Shown: one piece after another, positions 41,135 through 51,316 of the stretch
Numbering within the stretch: position 1 is the first letter of the stretch
Layout of the letters: each line of letters opens with the position of its first letter
Translations under genes and position numbers: made by a program
Notes under the pieces: model-generated
Database searches by the model: none
What the model was told of the DNA's origin: nothing
The model's input: only the letters and a program-made list of their open reading frames with translations
Origin: Treponema sp.
GTDB taxonomy: Bacteria > Spirochaetota > Spirochaetia > Treponematales > Breznakiellaceae
NCBI GenBank assembly: GCA_009781475.1
Contig: WQYB01000007.1
Coordinates: forward strand, 1 to 64,000
Length of the DNA stretch: 64,000 nt
Direction: 5' to 3'

Positions 41135-42555
41135 CAATTGATATAGGAACATCAAGTTTTAAATCAGCTCTTTGGAAAATTGACGAAAGCAAAAGTTGTA
41201 TTTTGGCATACGCTTCCTTTCCTCTTAAAATAGATATAAGTAATAATATTAAACACGAAACATCTCCTTTGTTATGGATAAAATCATTTGAAGATTGCTG
41301 TAAAAAATTATTATTAGATGCAAATATTGAAAATCTTAAATTAGTAAAGGCAGTAATAATAAGCGGAAACGGTCCAAGTCTTGTGCCTGTTTTAAATGAG
41401 CCGTCTTTTTGCGGAGGCAGATTAAAAGTACCTGCCGAAAACGCAAGGCTTTGGCTGGATCGCCGCGCTGTAAAATATCAGGATGAAGTTTCATCGGTGA
41501 TGGGTGGTTTTGTAGATGCCAGTTTTTTTCTTCCTAAAATTCTGTATATAAAAAATGATGAAAGTGATATATATAAAAAAACAAAATATTTTATTGGATG
41601 TCCCGAATACCTCGCCTACGCTTTGACAGGACAGGCAAAAACTGTTATTCCATGTGAAGGATTTGATCGGTGGTTTTGGAATAATGAAAAACTTGAAAAG
41701 CTGCATCTTGAAAAGGAGAAATTTCCGGATTTTATAAAACCATCAGATCAATTTGGAATAATTCTGCCGGATATTGCACAACATTTTGGTTTTAATAAAA
41801 ATACTCCGGTTATATCAGGCGGACCTGATTTTTTTGCCGCTATTTTAGGAAGCGGGGTAGTAAAACCCGGACAGGCATGTGACAGAGCAGGCTCTTCTGA
41901 AGGAATTAATCTATGTGTTAAAAATAATGTAAACGATAAAAGGCTTATGTCATACGCTCATCCTGTAAAACCTTATTGGAATTTATCGGGGATTATTAAC
42001 ACTACAGGAAAAGCTATTGAATGGGGATGTAATTTATTTGATATTAGTTTTAATGATTTTATAAAATTATCAGAAAATACACAAAGCGGCAGCTCAGGAA
42101 TAGTTTTTAATCCGTATCTTGCGGGAGAACGCACTCCGCTTTGGGAGCCAAACGCAAGGGCAAACTGGAACGGAATAAACCTGACATCAAAAAAAAGCGA
42201 TTTTGCAAAATCAATACTTGAAAGTATAGGTTTTGCGATAAGAGATGTAATTGGTGTAATGGAAGAAACCGGTGAGAAAACAGAACAGTTGCACGTAACG
42301 GGAAAACTTGCCGGATGTGCGGCTTTAAATCAAATTAAAGCTGATATTACAGGAAAAATTGTATTGGAAGGAATGTACAAAGAATCGGAACTTTTAGGAC
42401 TTGCAGTCATTGGACGATGTTCACTTGGAGATTATTCATCTTATGAAGAAGCGTCTTCAAATATGGTTAAATTTGAAAAGCAGTACGAACCAAATCCAAA
42501 GAACGCGGAGCTTTATAATCAATTATTTAACAATTATAAAAATTACAGAAGATAA
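41125..42555 (+). CDS. FGGY family carbohydrate kinase
   Basis: LLTIDIGTSSFKSALW; GERTPLWEPNARANWNG; LHVTGKLAGCAALNQIKADITGK. Confidence 0.88.
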   Translation: MLLTIDIGTSSFKSALWKIDESKSCILAYASFPLKIDISNNIKHETSPLLWIKSFEDCCKKLLLDANIENLKLVKAVIISGNGPSLVPVLNEPSFCGGRLKVPAENARLWLDRRAVKYQDEVSSVMGGFVDASFFLPKILYIKNDESDIYKKTKYFIGCPEYLAYALTGQAKTVIPCEGFDRWFWNNEKLEKLHLEKEKFPDFIKPSDQFGIILPDIAQHFGFNKNTPVISGGPDFFAAILGSGVVKPGQACDRAGSSEGINLCVKNNVNDKRLMSYAHPVKPYWNLSGIINTTGKAIEWGCNLFDISFNDFIKLSENTQSGSSGIVFNPYLAGERTPLWEPNARANWNGINLTSKKSDFAKSILESIGFAIRDVIGVMEETGEKTEQLHVTGKLAGCAALNQIKADITGKIVLEGMYKESELLGLAVIGRCSLGDYSSYEEASSNMVKFEKQYEPNPKNAELYNQLFNNYKNYRR

Positions 42556-42564
42556 AATCCGCAA

Positions 42565-42593
42565 TTGACATAATTATTATTTTCTTTTATTAT
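42565..42593 (+). promoter_or_regulatory. Predicted promoter of the BMP lipoprotein gene
   Basis: TTGACA - 17 bp - TATTAT, 7 nt before ATG at 42601. Confidence 0.65.
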
Positions 42594-42600
42594 TATATAA

Positions 42601-43599
42601 ATGAGAAAATATACCATAGTCTTTTTAATTTTATTAATTTTATGCACTCAAGGATGTTTTGGCAAGGCAAGATCAAACGAAGATTTATCTGTTTTAGTTT
42701 TTATAACAGGTGTAATTGCAGGAAGTCCTCCGTATGAATTAATGACGCAAGGGGCAATAGAGTTTGAAAAAAATAATCCTGGTGTAACTGTAAAAATATA
42801 TGAAGCAGGAATGAATCAGGCTTTATGGGAAATGCAGTTGGCAGAAATGGTTTCCGGCGGTGAATATGATGTGGTAATTGGTTCCAATCCGTCACTTCCT
42901 GAAATATGCGTAAATGTTGCAAGAATGTTTCCAAATCAGAAATTTATAATTACAGATGCTGATCATGAAGGCAATAATCAAATAAGAACGTATAATTATA
43001 ATCAATATGAACAATCATTATTTTTAGGTTTTCTGGCTGGATTAATTACAACAAGTAACATGCCGAATATTAATAATCAAAGAAAGATTGGTTTTATAGC
43101 AGCGCAGGAATTTCCGCTTTTAACAAGACAAATGGTTCCCGGTTTTTTGGAAGGAGCAAGGCTTGCAGACCCTTCCATTGAACTTGATTTTAGAGTTGTA
43201 GGTTCATGGGCAGATGCAAACAAAGCGGCAGAACTGACTTCTGCAATGATAAACTCAGGTGTTGATGTTTTTACTTCAATAGCAGGAGGCGCTGCTCAGG
43301 GAATGATAAAAGCAGCTTCTGATAGCGGTGTATATATAGTTTGGTATAATACCGATGCCTATAATCTGGCTCCAGGTATTATTGCCGGCTGCGGAATAAT
43401 GAATCAAAAAGAACTTGTAATGGAAATACTTAACGATGTTTTAAAAAATGAAGTTGTTTACGGTATTTCGCAAACTATTGGTGTAAAAGAAGGCTATTTG
43501 GGATTTATTTTTGATCATAGCGGATATCAAAACCTTCCGTTTGATATAAAAAACAGATTCGAATTATTTTTTACAGAATATTTTTATTCCGGTAATTAA
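42601..43599 (+). CDS. BMP/PnrA family substrate-binding lipoprotein (probable nucleoside uptake)
   Basis: Lipobox LCTQGCFG; BMP-family core, upstream of cognate ABC genes. Confidence 0.85.
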   Translation: MRKYTIVFLILLILCTQGCFGKARSNEDLSVLVFITGVIAGSPPYELMTQGAIEFEKNNPGVTVKIYEAGMNQALWEMQLAEMVSGGEYDVVIGSNPSLPEICVNVARMFPNQKFIITDADHEGNNQIRTYNYNQYEQSLFLGFLAGLITTSNMPNINNQRKIGFIAAQEFPLLTRQMVPGFLEGARLADPSIELDFRVVGSWADANKAAELTSAMINSGVDVFTSIAGGAAQGMIKAASDSGVYIVWYNTDAYNLAPGIIAGCGIMNQKELVMEILNDVLKNEVVYGISQTIGVKEGYLGFIFDHSGYQNLPFDIKNRFELFFTEYFYSGN

Positions 43600-43611
43600 T
43601 ATTCTATAATT

Positions 43612-45114
43612 ATGAATATAGCAGAAATAAAAAATATAAATAAACAATACCCTGATAGCGATGTAAAAGCAAATTGTAATATTAATTTTAATTTAAAAAA
43701 GGGAGAAATACTGTGTATTGCCGGTGAAAATGGAGCCGGCAAAACTACTTTAATGAAGATACTCTGTAATCTTGAAAAACAGGATTCAGGACAAGTAAAA
43801 CTAAACGGCAATACAGCAATGGTTCATCAGCATTTTATGCTGTTTCCGGAATATACAGTAGCAGAAAATATTGTACTGGGAAAAGAACCGCGCAAATTCG
43901 GTATTTTCTTTGATTTCAAAAAAGCAAAATATATTTCGGAAAAAATAATAAATAAAAATAATTTTTCAATCATAAATAAAATAAATAATAAAGTAAAAGA
44001 GCTTACGGTAGGAGAGATGCAGCAGGTAGAAATCTGCCGCATACTTTATCAAAATACAGACATTATTATACTGGATGAGCCAACTTCGATACTAACCTTT
44101 GAAGAAACACAAGCGCTTTTTAATACGCTTAAAAAACTAATAATCAATGGAAAATCGATTATTTTTATTACTCATAAACTTCAGGAGATTAAACAGATTG
44201 CAAATCGTGTTTTAATACTTAGACAGGGTAATCTGGTTAAAATAAGTGATATATCAGAAATTGATATAGATGAAATTTCAAGGTTAATGATTAACGGAGA
44301 AATAGAAAATGGTACAGATAAAACAGTTTTCCAGAATAATTTAAATTACATAAAGGATAAAACTCCTATATTAAGTTTTAAAAATGTAACTGTTATGCGC
44401 CACGGTCAAAAACGTCCGTTACTTGATAATGTTTCATTTTCTGTTAATTCAGGAGAAATCCTTGGTTTTACAGGTATCGGAGGAAACGGACTTGGCGTAA
44501 TTGAAGCAGTATTGGGAGGTTTTTTACATCCTGTATCCGGGAAAGTGATGTATAAAGATAAAGATATTTCTCAATTTGATACACACGCTCTTAGAAAACA
44601 AGGACTAGCTTATGTTCCTGCGGACAGAATAAATGTCGCTAGCGCTAAAGAAGCGTCTATTAAGGAGAATATTGATATAAATAGAAAAAATTATAATTTT
44701 AAGGATAATAAGTATTATTCAAAAATTATAGAAAAATATAACATAGACGCTCCAGATTTAAATAAAAAATGCTTAACACTTTCCGGAGGTAATTTACAGA
44801 AAATAATTTTAGGAAGAGAAATTGATAATCTTAAGGATTATATTGTTTTTTCTGAACCTACATGGGGATTGGATGTAAAATCAAGCAGATTTGTTTTAAA
44901 AGAGATAGACACATTGAGAAAAAATGGAGCTGCAGTTATATTAATTTCCACAAATTTGGATGAAATACTGGAGCTTTCAAACCGTATTATTGTAATGTAT
45001 AAAGGGAAGATAAAAGGTGAATATATTAATAAAAACGAAAATAATTTAAAAGAAATAATTAATAAAAATAAACATGGAAAAAGTAATAACATAACAGGTA
45101 TCGAAAATGAATAA
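43612..45114 (+). CDS. ABC transporter, two ATPase domains (BMP/nucleoside or sugar type)
   Basis: GENGAGKTTLMKIL, LDEPTSILTFEETQALF; second domain LSGGNLQKIILGREI. Confidence 0.93.
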   Translation: MNIAEIKNINKQYPDSDVKANCNINFNLKKGEILCIAGENGAGKTTLMKILCNLEKQDSGQVKLNGNTAMVHQHFMLFPEYTVAENIVLGKEPRKFGIFFDFKKAKYISEKIINKNNFSIINKINNKVKELTVGEMQQVEICRILYQNTDIIILDEPTSILTFEETQALFNTLKKLIINGKSIIFITHKLQEIKQIANRVLILRQGNLVKISDISEIDIDEISRLMINGEIENGTDKTVFQNNLNYIKDKTPILSFKNVTVMRHGQKRPLLDNVSFSVNSGEILGFTGIGGNGLGVIEAVLGGFLHPVSGKVMYKDKDISQFDTHALRKQGLAYVPADRINVASAKEASIKENIDINRKNYNFKDNKYYSKIIEKYNIDAPDLNKKCLTLSGGNLQKIILGREIDNLKDYIVFSEPTWGLDVKSSRFVLKEIDTLRKNGAAVILISTNLDEILELSNRIIVMYKGKIKGEYINKNENNLKEIINKNKHGKSNNITGIENE

Positions 45115-46144
45115 ATTTAAAGAAAAATTAAAATTATTTTCGTTAAGCGTGACAGCTATTCCTATTATTTCTGTTATAGTTTTGATTTTACTTATTTTTA
45201 TTTTTAGTGACACGCCTGTAAAGACAATGTACTTCTTTTTTTTAGGTCCATTTAGAAATATATTTAATATTGGCAATTTATTAAATTCCATGGTTCCGCT
45301 TATATTCGGAGCGCTTGGTATAATAATAGCAATGAAAGCGGGAAGTCTTAATCTTGGCGGCGAAGGGCAGATTTATTTTGGTGCTTTTATTACATTAATA
45401 ACAGCACTATCTCTTGTTTCTTTTGGTGTATTTGGAATGATAATTGCATTTTTGGCAGGAGCTCTTGCTTCCGGTTCTGTTGCTGCTATAAGCGGTATAT
45501 GTAAGGCAAAATGGAATACAAACGAATTAATTACAACTTTTTTAATGTCTTGTGCCATAATTCCAATAGTTAATTATTTAATTACAGGACCATTTTTAGA
45601 TCCACAAACCTCGCTTGTATCAACAAAAAAGATTGCGGAAAACATGAGGCTTTCGTTTATTTTAAAACCTTCAAGTTTAAATACCGGTTTTTTTATATCA
45701 TTGGTTTTTGTTTATGGAGTAAATATATTTTTGAATAAAACAAGACCCGGATATGAATTTAGAATGATAGGGTTTAATGATATGTTCGCACGTTACGGAG
45801 GAATAAATGTAAAGTTAAATACTATTTTTTCATTGGCTTTAAGCGGATGTTTATATGGTATAGCAGGAAGTATTGCTGTTTTGGGTACGCATCATGCCGT
45901 AATTAAGGAATTTTCAGCCGGGCTTGGATGGAGCGGTCTTACTGTAGCGTTAATAGCAAACTTTTCTCCCGTTGGAGTAATACCTTGCGCTTTTTTTCTT
46001 GCATGGATTAATACCGGAGCCAGACTTGCGATGCAAAACACTGGATTAACGTATGAAATTGTATATATAGTACAGGCAGTAATATTTTTACTTGCAACAA
46101 GTTTATTTATTAGAAACTTAATGAATAAAAAAAGGAAAATATAA
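45107..46144 (+). CDS. ABC transporter permease (BPD_transp_2 type)
   Basis: Multi-TM, GSLNLGGEGQIYFGAF motif. Confidence 0.9.
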   Translation: MNKFKEKLKLFSLSVTAIPIISVIVLILLIFIFSDTPVKTMYFFFLGPFRNIFNIGNLLNSMVPLIFGALGIIIAMKAGSLNLGGEGQIYFGAFITLITALSLVSFGVFGMIIAFLAGALASGSVAAISGICKAKWNTNELITTFLMSCAIIPIVNYLITGPFLDPQTSLVSTKKIAENMRLSFILKPSSLNTGFFISLVFVYGVNIFLNKTRPGYEFRMIGFNDMFARYGGINVKLNTIFSLALSGCLYGIAGSIAVLGTHHAVIKEFSAGLGWSGLTVALIANFSPVGVIPCAFFLAWINTGARLAMQNTGLTYEIVYIVQAVIFLLATSLFIRNLMNKKRKI

Positions 46145-46146
46145 TT

Positions 46147-46983
46147 ATGGAAAATATTTTTACCTTTTTTAAAAGTACAATTATAATTATGATACCGATA
46201 TTTTACGCCGCCGTCGGAGGTTTGTTTCCAGCACTTGCAGGTTCGTTAAATATCGCATTGGAAGGGTTAATTTTAATCAGCGCTTTTTCATCGTTTGCGG
46301 TATATTATTTTTCAGGCAGTATAATAGCTGCTATAATATCAGCTTGTTTAGCGGCGGTTTTGCTGGCAGTTTTACATTCATTTGCCGCTTTTAAACTAAA
46401 AGCAAATTTATTTATAACCGGTATTGCGATTAATTTGCTTTCAAGCGGTCTTTGTGCAGTTTTGTCTGACAAATTATTTAATACAAAAGGAGTAGTAGCT
46501 TTAACTGAGAAAACTTCCAATTTGATGGAATGGTATATAATACTTGGTTTATTTTTATTATTGGTCACCTGGATAACTATCTATAAAACACCATTTGGTT
46601 ACAGGCTTCGCTCTTGCGATAAAAATTCTCAGTCGCTTATTTCTTTGGGAATTAATCCTAAAAAATATCAGAGCGCAGCAATTATTATTTCTGCGTTTTT
46701 CTGCGGAATAGGAGGTTCATTTTTAAGCCTGAATATTAACGCTTATGTGCCGGAAATGTCCGCCGGCAGAGGCTGGATAGCGTTAGCATTGATTTTCCTT
46801 GGTTTCCGAAAACCTGTTATAGTATTCATTGCGGCATTAATATTCGCTTTAGCCGAAGGATATTCTAATTATGCTCAAGGATTTTTTGATATTCCATCAG
46901 GTTTTGTGCTTGCTTTTCCGTATATTTGTTCATTATTTGCGATAATTGTTGTTTCTATTGTTCCAAAAAAATCAAGTTTATAG
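46147..46983 (+). CDS. ABC transporter permease (BPD_transp_2 type)
   Basis: Multi-TM, GSLNIALEGLILISAF motif, GRGWIALALIFLGFRKP. Confidence 0.9.
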   Translation: MENIFTFFKSTIIIMIPIFYAAVGGLFPALAGSLNIALEGLILISAFSSFAVYYFSGSIIAAIISACLAAVLLAVLHSFAAFKLKANLFITGIAINLLSSGLCAVLSDKLFNTKGVVALTEKTSNLMEWYIILGLFLLLVTWITIYKTPFGYRLRSCDKNSQSLISLGINPKKYQSAAIIISAFFCGIGGSFLSLNINAYVPEMSAGRGWIALALIFLGFRKPVIVFIAALIFALAEGYSNYAQGFFDIPSGFVLAFPYICSLFAIIVVSIVPKKSSL

Positions 46984-46999
46984 TATAATGAATGGAAAT

Positions 47000-48649
47000 A
47001 TGAGTTTTCTATCGAAAATTTTCAAAAAAAGTAAATCTCCCGTTCTTACTGTAAAAGATGATTCCAATATGCCTTCGGAGCAAGACCTTGTAAGAGCAGG
47101 AGCTCTTTTAGCGCGGGAAAAAAACTTTAAAGATCTTGTTAGTTCATTTGTAGAGCACGCTCAGGACATTGTCAGAGCCGATCTTTCTGCATTTTATGTG
47201 CTTAAAGACCCTGATGATAAAAAAAGCGATTTAAAATTATACTATAAAAGAGGAAGATACACGGTTCCGGATATAATAAACGGCGATATTGATCTTATCA
47301 ATTTTTTACGCGATTGCAAAGAAGCCTTAATTTTTAATAATAAATTTGAAAATAAACAAACTGCTTTTGTTCCGGTGTTTTTGAAAGAAACGCTTATCAA
47401 TCCGCAGATGAAAAGCGCAATGGCTCTTCCTATAGTAAGCCCTCCGCGTGAGATAGGCGTTTTATTTGTAGCGTCTCAAAAGCCGCTTTTTTTTAATAAA
47501 CAGCGTTTTCATTTTTTGGATTGTTATACAAAACTTGCCGCAGGCGTAATGCAGACTTCAAAACTGTTTGATGAAACCCGTGAATCGTCGCGTAAAATTG
47601 ACTCGCTGGAAAGATACCAGGAAAATGTTTTTAATTCCATGACAAATATGGTAGTAACAACAGATGCCGCAGGGCATATTTATTATTTTAACGAACCGGC
47701 AGCTCAATCAATGGGGCTTAAACAGGAAGATCTAGGACGTAATCTTGATAATGTATTTAAAAATACTCTTTCTGCAAATATGTTAAAAACAATTAAACAG
47801 AGCCTTAATGACGGCAATGAAGTTTTGGGGATAGAAGGAATTTACCGCGGCAAAGAAAGTGAAATTGATTATTCTCTGAATGTATCTCCTTTAAAAACAC
47901 CGCGGGGAAAAAAAGAGGGTCTTACTCTTCTTTTTACAAACCAAACCCGTGAAAAAGAATTAAAACAAACAGTACAGGCTGTAAGCGATGAAAGACGCAT
48001 TATAAAAGATATGTTTGCCCGTTATATGTCAAGCGAAGTCATGGAAAAATTAATGGAAACTCCTGATAACATTAATTTAGGCGGCGATAAAAGAATAGCT
48101 ACAGTATTTTTTGCTGATATTCGCGGATATACATCTTTTTCTGAAGGGCGTGAACCGGAAGAAATTATTGAAATTTTAAATGAATATTTCAGTGAAGCTG
48201 TAGAACAGGTAGTAAAGTACCGCGGTTATATAGATAAATTCATAGGTGATTGTATAATGGCAGTTTGGGGCGTTCCGATGATGCCGGAAAAAGATGATGC
48301 TTATAACGCTGTTTCATGCGCTCTTGCTATTCAGGAAATTGTTAAATCTGCAAAAAGAAAATTTTTCCGCAAGGGGGCTTCCAATTTACGAATAGGAATT
48401 GGGATAAACTCAGGTCCGTTGGTTGCCGGAAATCTTGGAAGTTTGCAGCGTATGGATTATTCGGTAATAGGAGACACAGTTAACCTTGCTGCCAGGCTTG
48501 AAGGTGTTTCCGGTCCTGAAGAAGTTATAATTTCACATGAAACATATAATCAATTAAACGGTAAGTTTGAAGTAGAAGAAAGACCGGCAGTCCGCGTTAA
48601 AGGTAAAGAAAAGCCGATTAGAATATATAATGTTGTTGGTTTAAAATAA
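47000..48649 (+). CDS. class III adenylate/guanylate cyclase with GAF-like and PAS-like sensory regions (start 46988 or 47000)
   Basis: ATVFFADIRGYTSFSEGREPEEIIEILNEYF...FIGDCIMAVWG...YSVIGDTVNLAARLE. Confidence 0.9.
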   Translation: MSFLSKIFKKSKSPVLTVKDDSNMPSEQDLVRAGALLAREKNFKDLVSSFVEHAQDIVRADLSAFYVLKDPDDKKSDLKLYYKRGRYTVPDIINGDIDLINFLRDCKEALIFNNKFENKQTAFVPVFLKETLINPQMKSAMALPIVSPPREIGVLFVASQKPLFFNKQRFHFLDCYTKLAAGVMQTSKLFDETRESSRKIDSLERYQENVFNSMTNMVVTTDAAGHIYYFNEPAAQSMGLKQEDLGRNLDNVFKNTLSANMLKTIKQSLNDGNEVLGIEGIYRGKESEIDYSLNVSPLKTPRGKKEGLTLLFTNQTREKELKQTVQAVSDERRIIKDMFARYMSSEVMEKLMETPDNINLGGDKRIATVFFADIRGYTSFSEGREPEEIIEILNEYFSEAVEQVVKYRGYIDKFIGDCIMAVWGVPMMPEKDDAYNAVSCALAIQEIVKSAKRKFFRKGASNLRIGIGINSGPLVAGNLGSLQRMDYSVIGDTVNLAARLEGVSGPEEVIISHETYNQLNGKFEVEERPAVRVKGKEKPIRIYNVVGLK

Positions 48650-48672
48650 TTAAGTTAAATTAAAGGAGTTTG

Positions 48673-51285
48673 ATGATGTTAGATTTTATTAATTCTTTTT
48701 TGGAAATAGACATTCCTTTTTGGATGATAGCCGCTGTTCCTGCAGTATTGCTTTTATTAATACTTTTTATTTTATGGTTTGTAAATACCAGATTATTTAA
48801 ATCGCGTTTGAAAAGAATTATAAATGCAAAAGATGAACAGCAGACTTTAATAGCGATTAAGAATTTTGAAAAAAAATATCCGCCGAAAAAACTTATACAT
48901 TATTCAAAGCGTATGGAAAGATATTCGCGCCAAATGGGACCTCAGGTTGTCCGTGAAACAGGTCTAGCGGACAGATGGGTGCAAAAACTTATTTCATCAA
49001 AATTGCCGAGAGCAAAGGATTTAAGGCGAGTTTTACTTTTCTGCCCGCAGTCGTTTTTATTTAAAGCATTTATTACAGCAGGAAAATATGCAAGACTGCA
49101 GAAAGTATTTATTAACTGGATGAAAGGAGAAGGAGAAGAAAAGGTTATTCGTCTTTTGGCAGATACATGCAGGGGCGAAGATTTTGATCCTTCTTTTGGA
49201 AAAATATTTTTAAAAACAAATGTAGAATTATTACGTGAATTAACAGGGGAGCCTGAATGGTTTGCGCGTTACTTTACATATCGTATTTTACTGCAGGATA
49301 TGGAGACCCTGACAGCAAGAAGTATGGAAGACGGTCTAGTTGATCCGCATCCGCTTGTAAGAAAAATCCTTGCTGAAAATGTTTCTTTTAACAGGGAAAA
49401 AACATGGGAAATATTGTGGGATAGACTTATACATGATCCTGTATTCGAAGTGCGCGAAGCCGCCCGCAAACGTATTGGAAAAGAATTTGTCGATTTATAC
49501 AGTCCAAAAGATGCAGCTCTAACTGACGATGAAAAAGCAAGGGTTTTGGAACTTCTAGATCCGTCTTCTCAGGAAGACAGACTGTTTGCAATGGCTTCTT
49601 TGGAGAATGAAAACAAAGCGCTGCGTTACCCTGCCGCAGCCTTTATGGATAAATGCGGAGTTTTATCTTCGATATTGGCTAAAAATACAATGGATGATCC
49701 TGTAACTGTCGAACATACAGTTTCTCTGTTAAAAAAAGCATTGGAAGTAAATGTTTCAGGATTTTTAAAAGAATACAGCTCAGGAGACGGAGCTCCTCTT
49801 TTAGTTGCATCGCGTCTTTTAGCTGTTCCCGGAGTGGTTCAGGAACATGTTTGTTATTTGCAGAAAAAAGTTTTTGCTTTTTTTAATAATAGGAAAATTG
49901 ATCCGTCTGTAAAAGAAATTTATGTAAATACTCTGGAAGCAGTTTCGTATAACGGGAACGTGAAATCTTTCGAAATTTATACTGAAGAACTGTCACGCAG
50001 GGAAAACGATCAAACTTTCATAGAAGTACTTCTCAGCCATATTCCAATACAGGCAGAAGCGATGTTATTCCCTGTTCTTTTCAGATTTTTGGAAAATGAA
50101 AATTTCCCGTTACAGGATAAGATAGCTCGTGTGCTTGGTTTTTTCAAATCAGATATTATTTTACCGAAAGTTTTTCAGATATTAAACGGACCTAGAGCAG
50201 ATCATCCGCATGTTGTTCGTATAACAGCGTTAAAAATACTCGGATACCTGCGCCTGCCGTTCTGTTTACAAAGAATATTGGAAAATCTTCCGACTTTAAA
50301 ACCGCAGGAAATGGAAGAGTTTGGACGTTTATTTATAGATTATCCGCAGGATATATTTGAAGATAAAGTAAAAAATCTGCTTGCATCTCCGGATGCAAAA
50401 ATAAGGGCTGCGTTAATAAGCATTCTTCCTGTAACAAAAAATGATAGTTTCTTAAAAGAAATAAGAGCGGCGTTAAAAGATGTTGATCCTGATGTACGTG
50501 TTGCTGCGATAAAAGCACTTTTGGGATTCGGCGAAATTAAACTTTTAAATCAGGAAACTTCGATGCTCCGTGATCCTGTAGAAAGGGTTCGTCTTGCTAC
50601 AGCGGAAGTTATTGCAATTCACGGCAATACAGCAGCGATGGAAATATTAAAAACAATTACAACAGATCCGAACGAGACAGAAACAGTCAAAATAGGAGTT
50701 ATTGAAGGATTAGGACAGGCAGTAGGAGCTGAAGGAATACCAATACTGGTTTCTGTATTGGATTCTGATGATGATCTAAAAACTCATGCAGAAAAAGCTC
50801 TAACGATGAGAATATCCAAAAAAGATATAACTCAGTTAATCGAAATATTTAAAGATGCAGAACCTCCATTACGTGAAAAACTAATTCCGGTTTTCAAAGT
50901 ACAGGGAAGAAAAGCAGAACCGCAAATTGTCGAAATTTTAAAAGATGAAGTTGCTTCCATTAAACCGTACATTGTAAAAATCCTTGAAGAAACCGGTTTT
51001 ATTAATGAAGCTAAAAGACGGCTTTCAAACAGAAGTGTAGAAAAAAGAAGAGAAGCTGCTTTACTGCTTTCGCTTATGGATACACTGCCTGCGTTTAGAG
51101 GACTTGTCCTTGCCGCAAAAGATCCGGATCAGGAAGTTCGTGTTTGCGTTGTTAAAGCTCTGGAAAAATTAAAAAGCCCGCACAGCCGCGAAATACTGGA
51201 AGGTCTTAAAGCAGACCCTGACAGCCGTATACGCAAATACACCTACTGGGCATTGGAAAGACTTGATTCGCTTGTTATGGAATAA
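48673..51285 (+). CDS. membrane-anchored HEAT-repeat protein
   Basis: N-terminal TM, many HEAT-like repeats (DPDVRVAAIKALLGFGE; DPDQEVRVCVVKALEKL). Confidence 0.8.
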   Translation: MMLDFINSFLEIDIPFWMIAAVPAVLLLLILFILWFVNTRLFKSRLKRIINAKDEQQTLIAIKNFEKKYPPKKLIHYSKRMERYSRQMGPQVVRETGLADRWVQKLISSKLPRAKDLRRVLLFCPQSFLFKAFITAGKYARLQKVFINWMKGEGEEKVIRLLADTCRGEDFDPSFGKIFLKTNVELLRELTGEPEWFARYFTYRILLQDMETLTARSMEDGLVDPHPLVRKILAENVSFNREKTWEILWDRLIHDPVFEVREAARKRIGKEFVDLYSPKDAALTDDEKARVLELLDPSSQEDRLFAMASLENENKALRYPAAAFMDKCGVLSSILAKNTMDDPVTVEHTVSLLKKALEVNVSGFLKEYSSGDGAPLLVASRLLAVPGVVQEHVCYLQKKVFAFFNNRKIDPSVKEIYVNTLEAVSYNGNVKSFEIYTEELSRRENDQTFIEVLLSHIPIQAEAMLFPVLFRFLENENFPLQDKIARVLGFFKSDIILPKVFQILNGPRADHPHVVRITALKILGYLRLPFCLQRILENLPTLKPQEMEEFGRLFIDYPQDIFEDKVKNLLASPDAKIRAALISILPVTKNDSFLKEIRAALKDVDPDVRVAAIKALLGFGEIKLLNQETSMLRDPVERVRLATAEVIAIHGNTAAMEILKTITTDPNETETVKIGVIEGLGQAVGAEGIPILVSVLDSDDDLKTHAEKALTMRISKKDITQLIEIFKDAEPPLREKLIPVFKVQGRKAEPQIVEILKDEVASIKPYIVKILEETGFINEAKRRLSNRSVEKRREAALLLSLMDTLPAFRGLVLAAKDPDQEVRVCVVKALEKLKSPHSREILEGLKADPDSRIRKYTYWALERLDSLVME

Positions 51286-51316
51286 AGGTTAAAAAGTTTT
51301 GCTGTATTTTTTAGTT

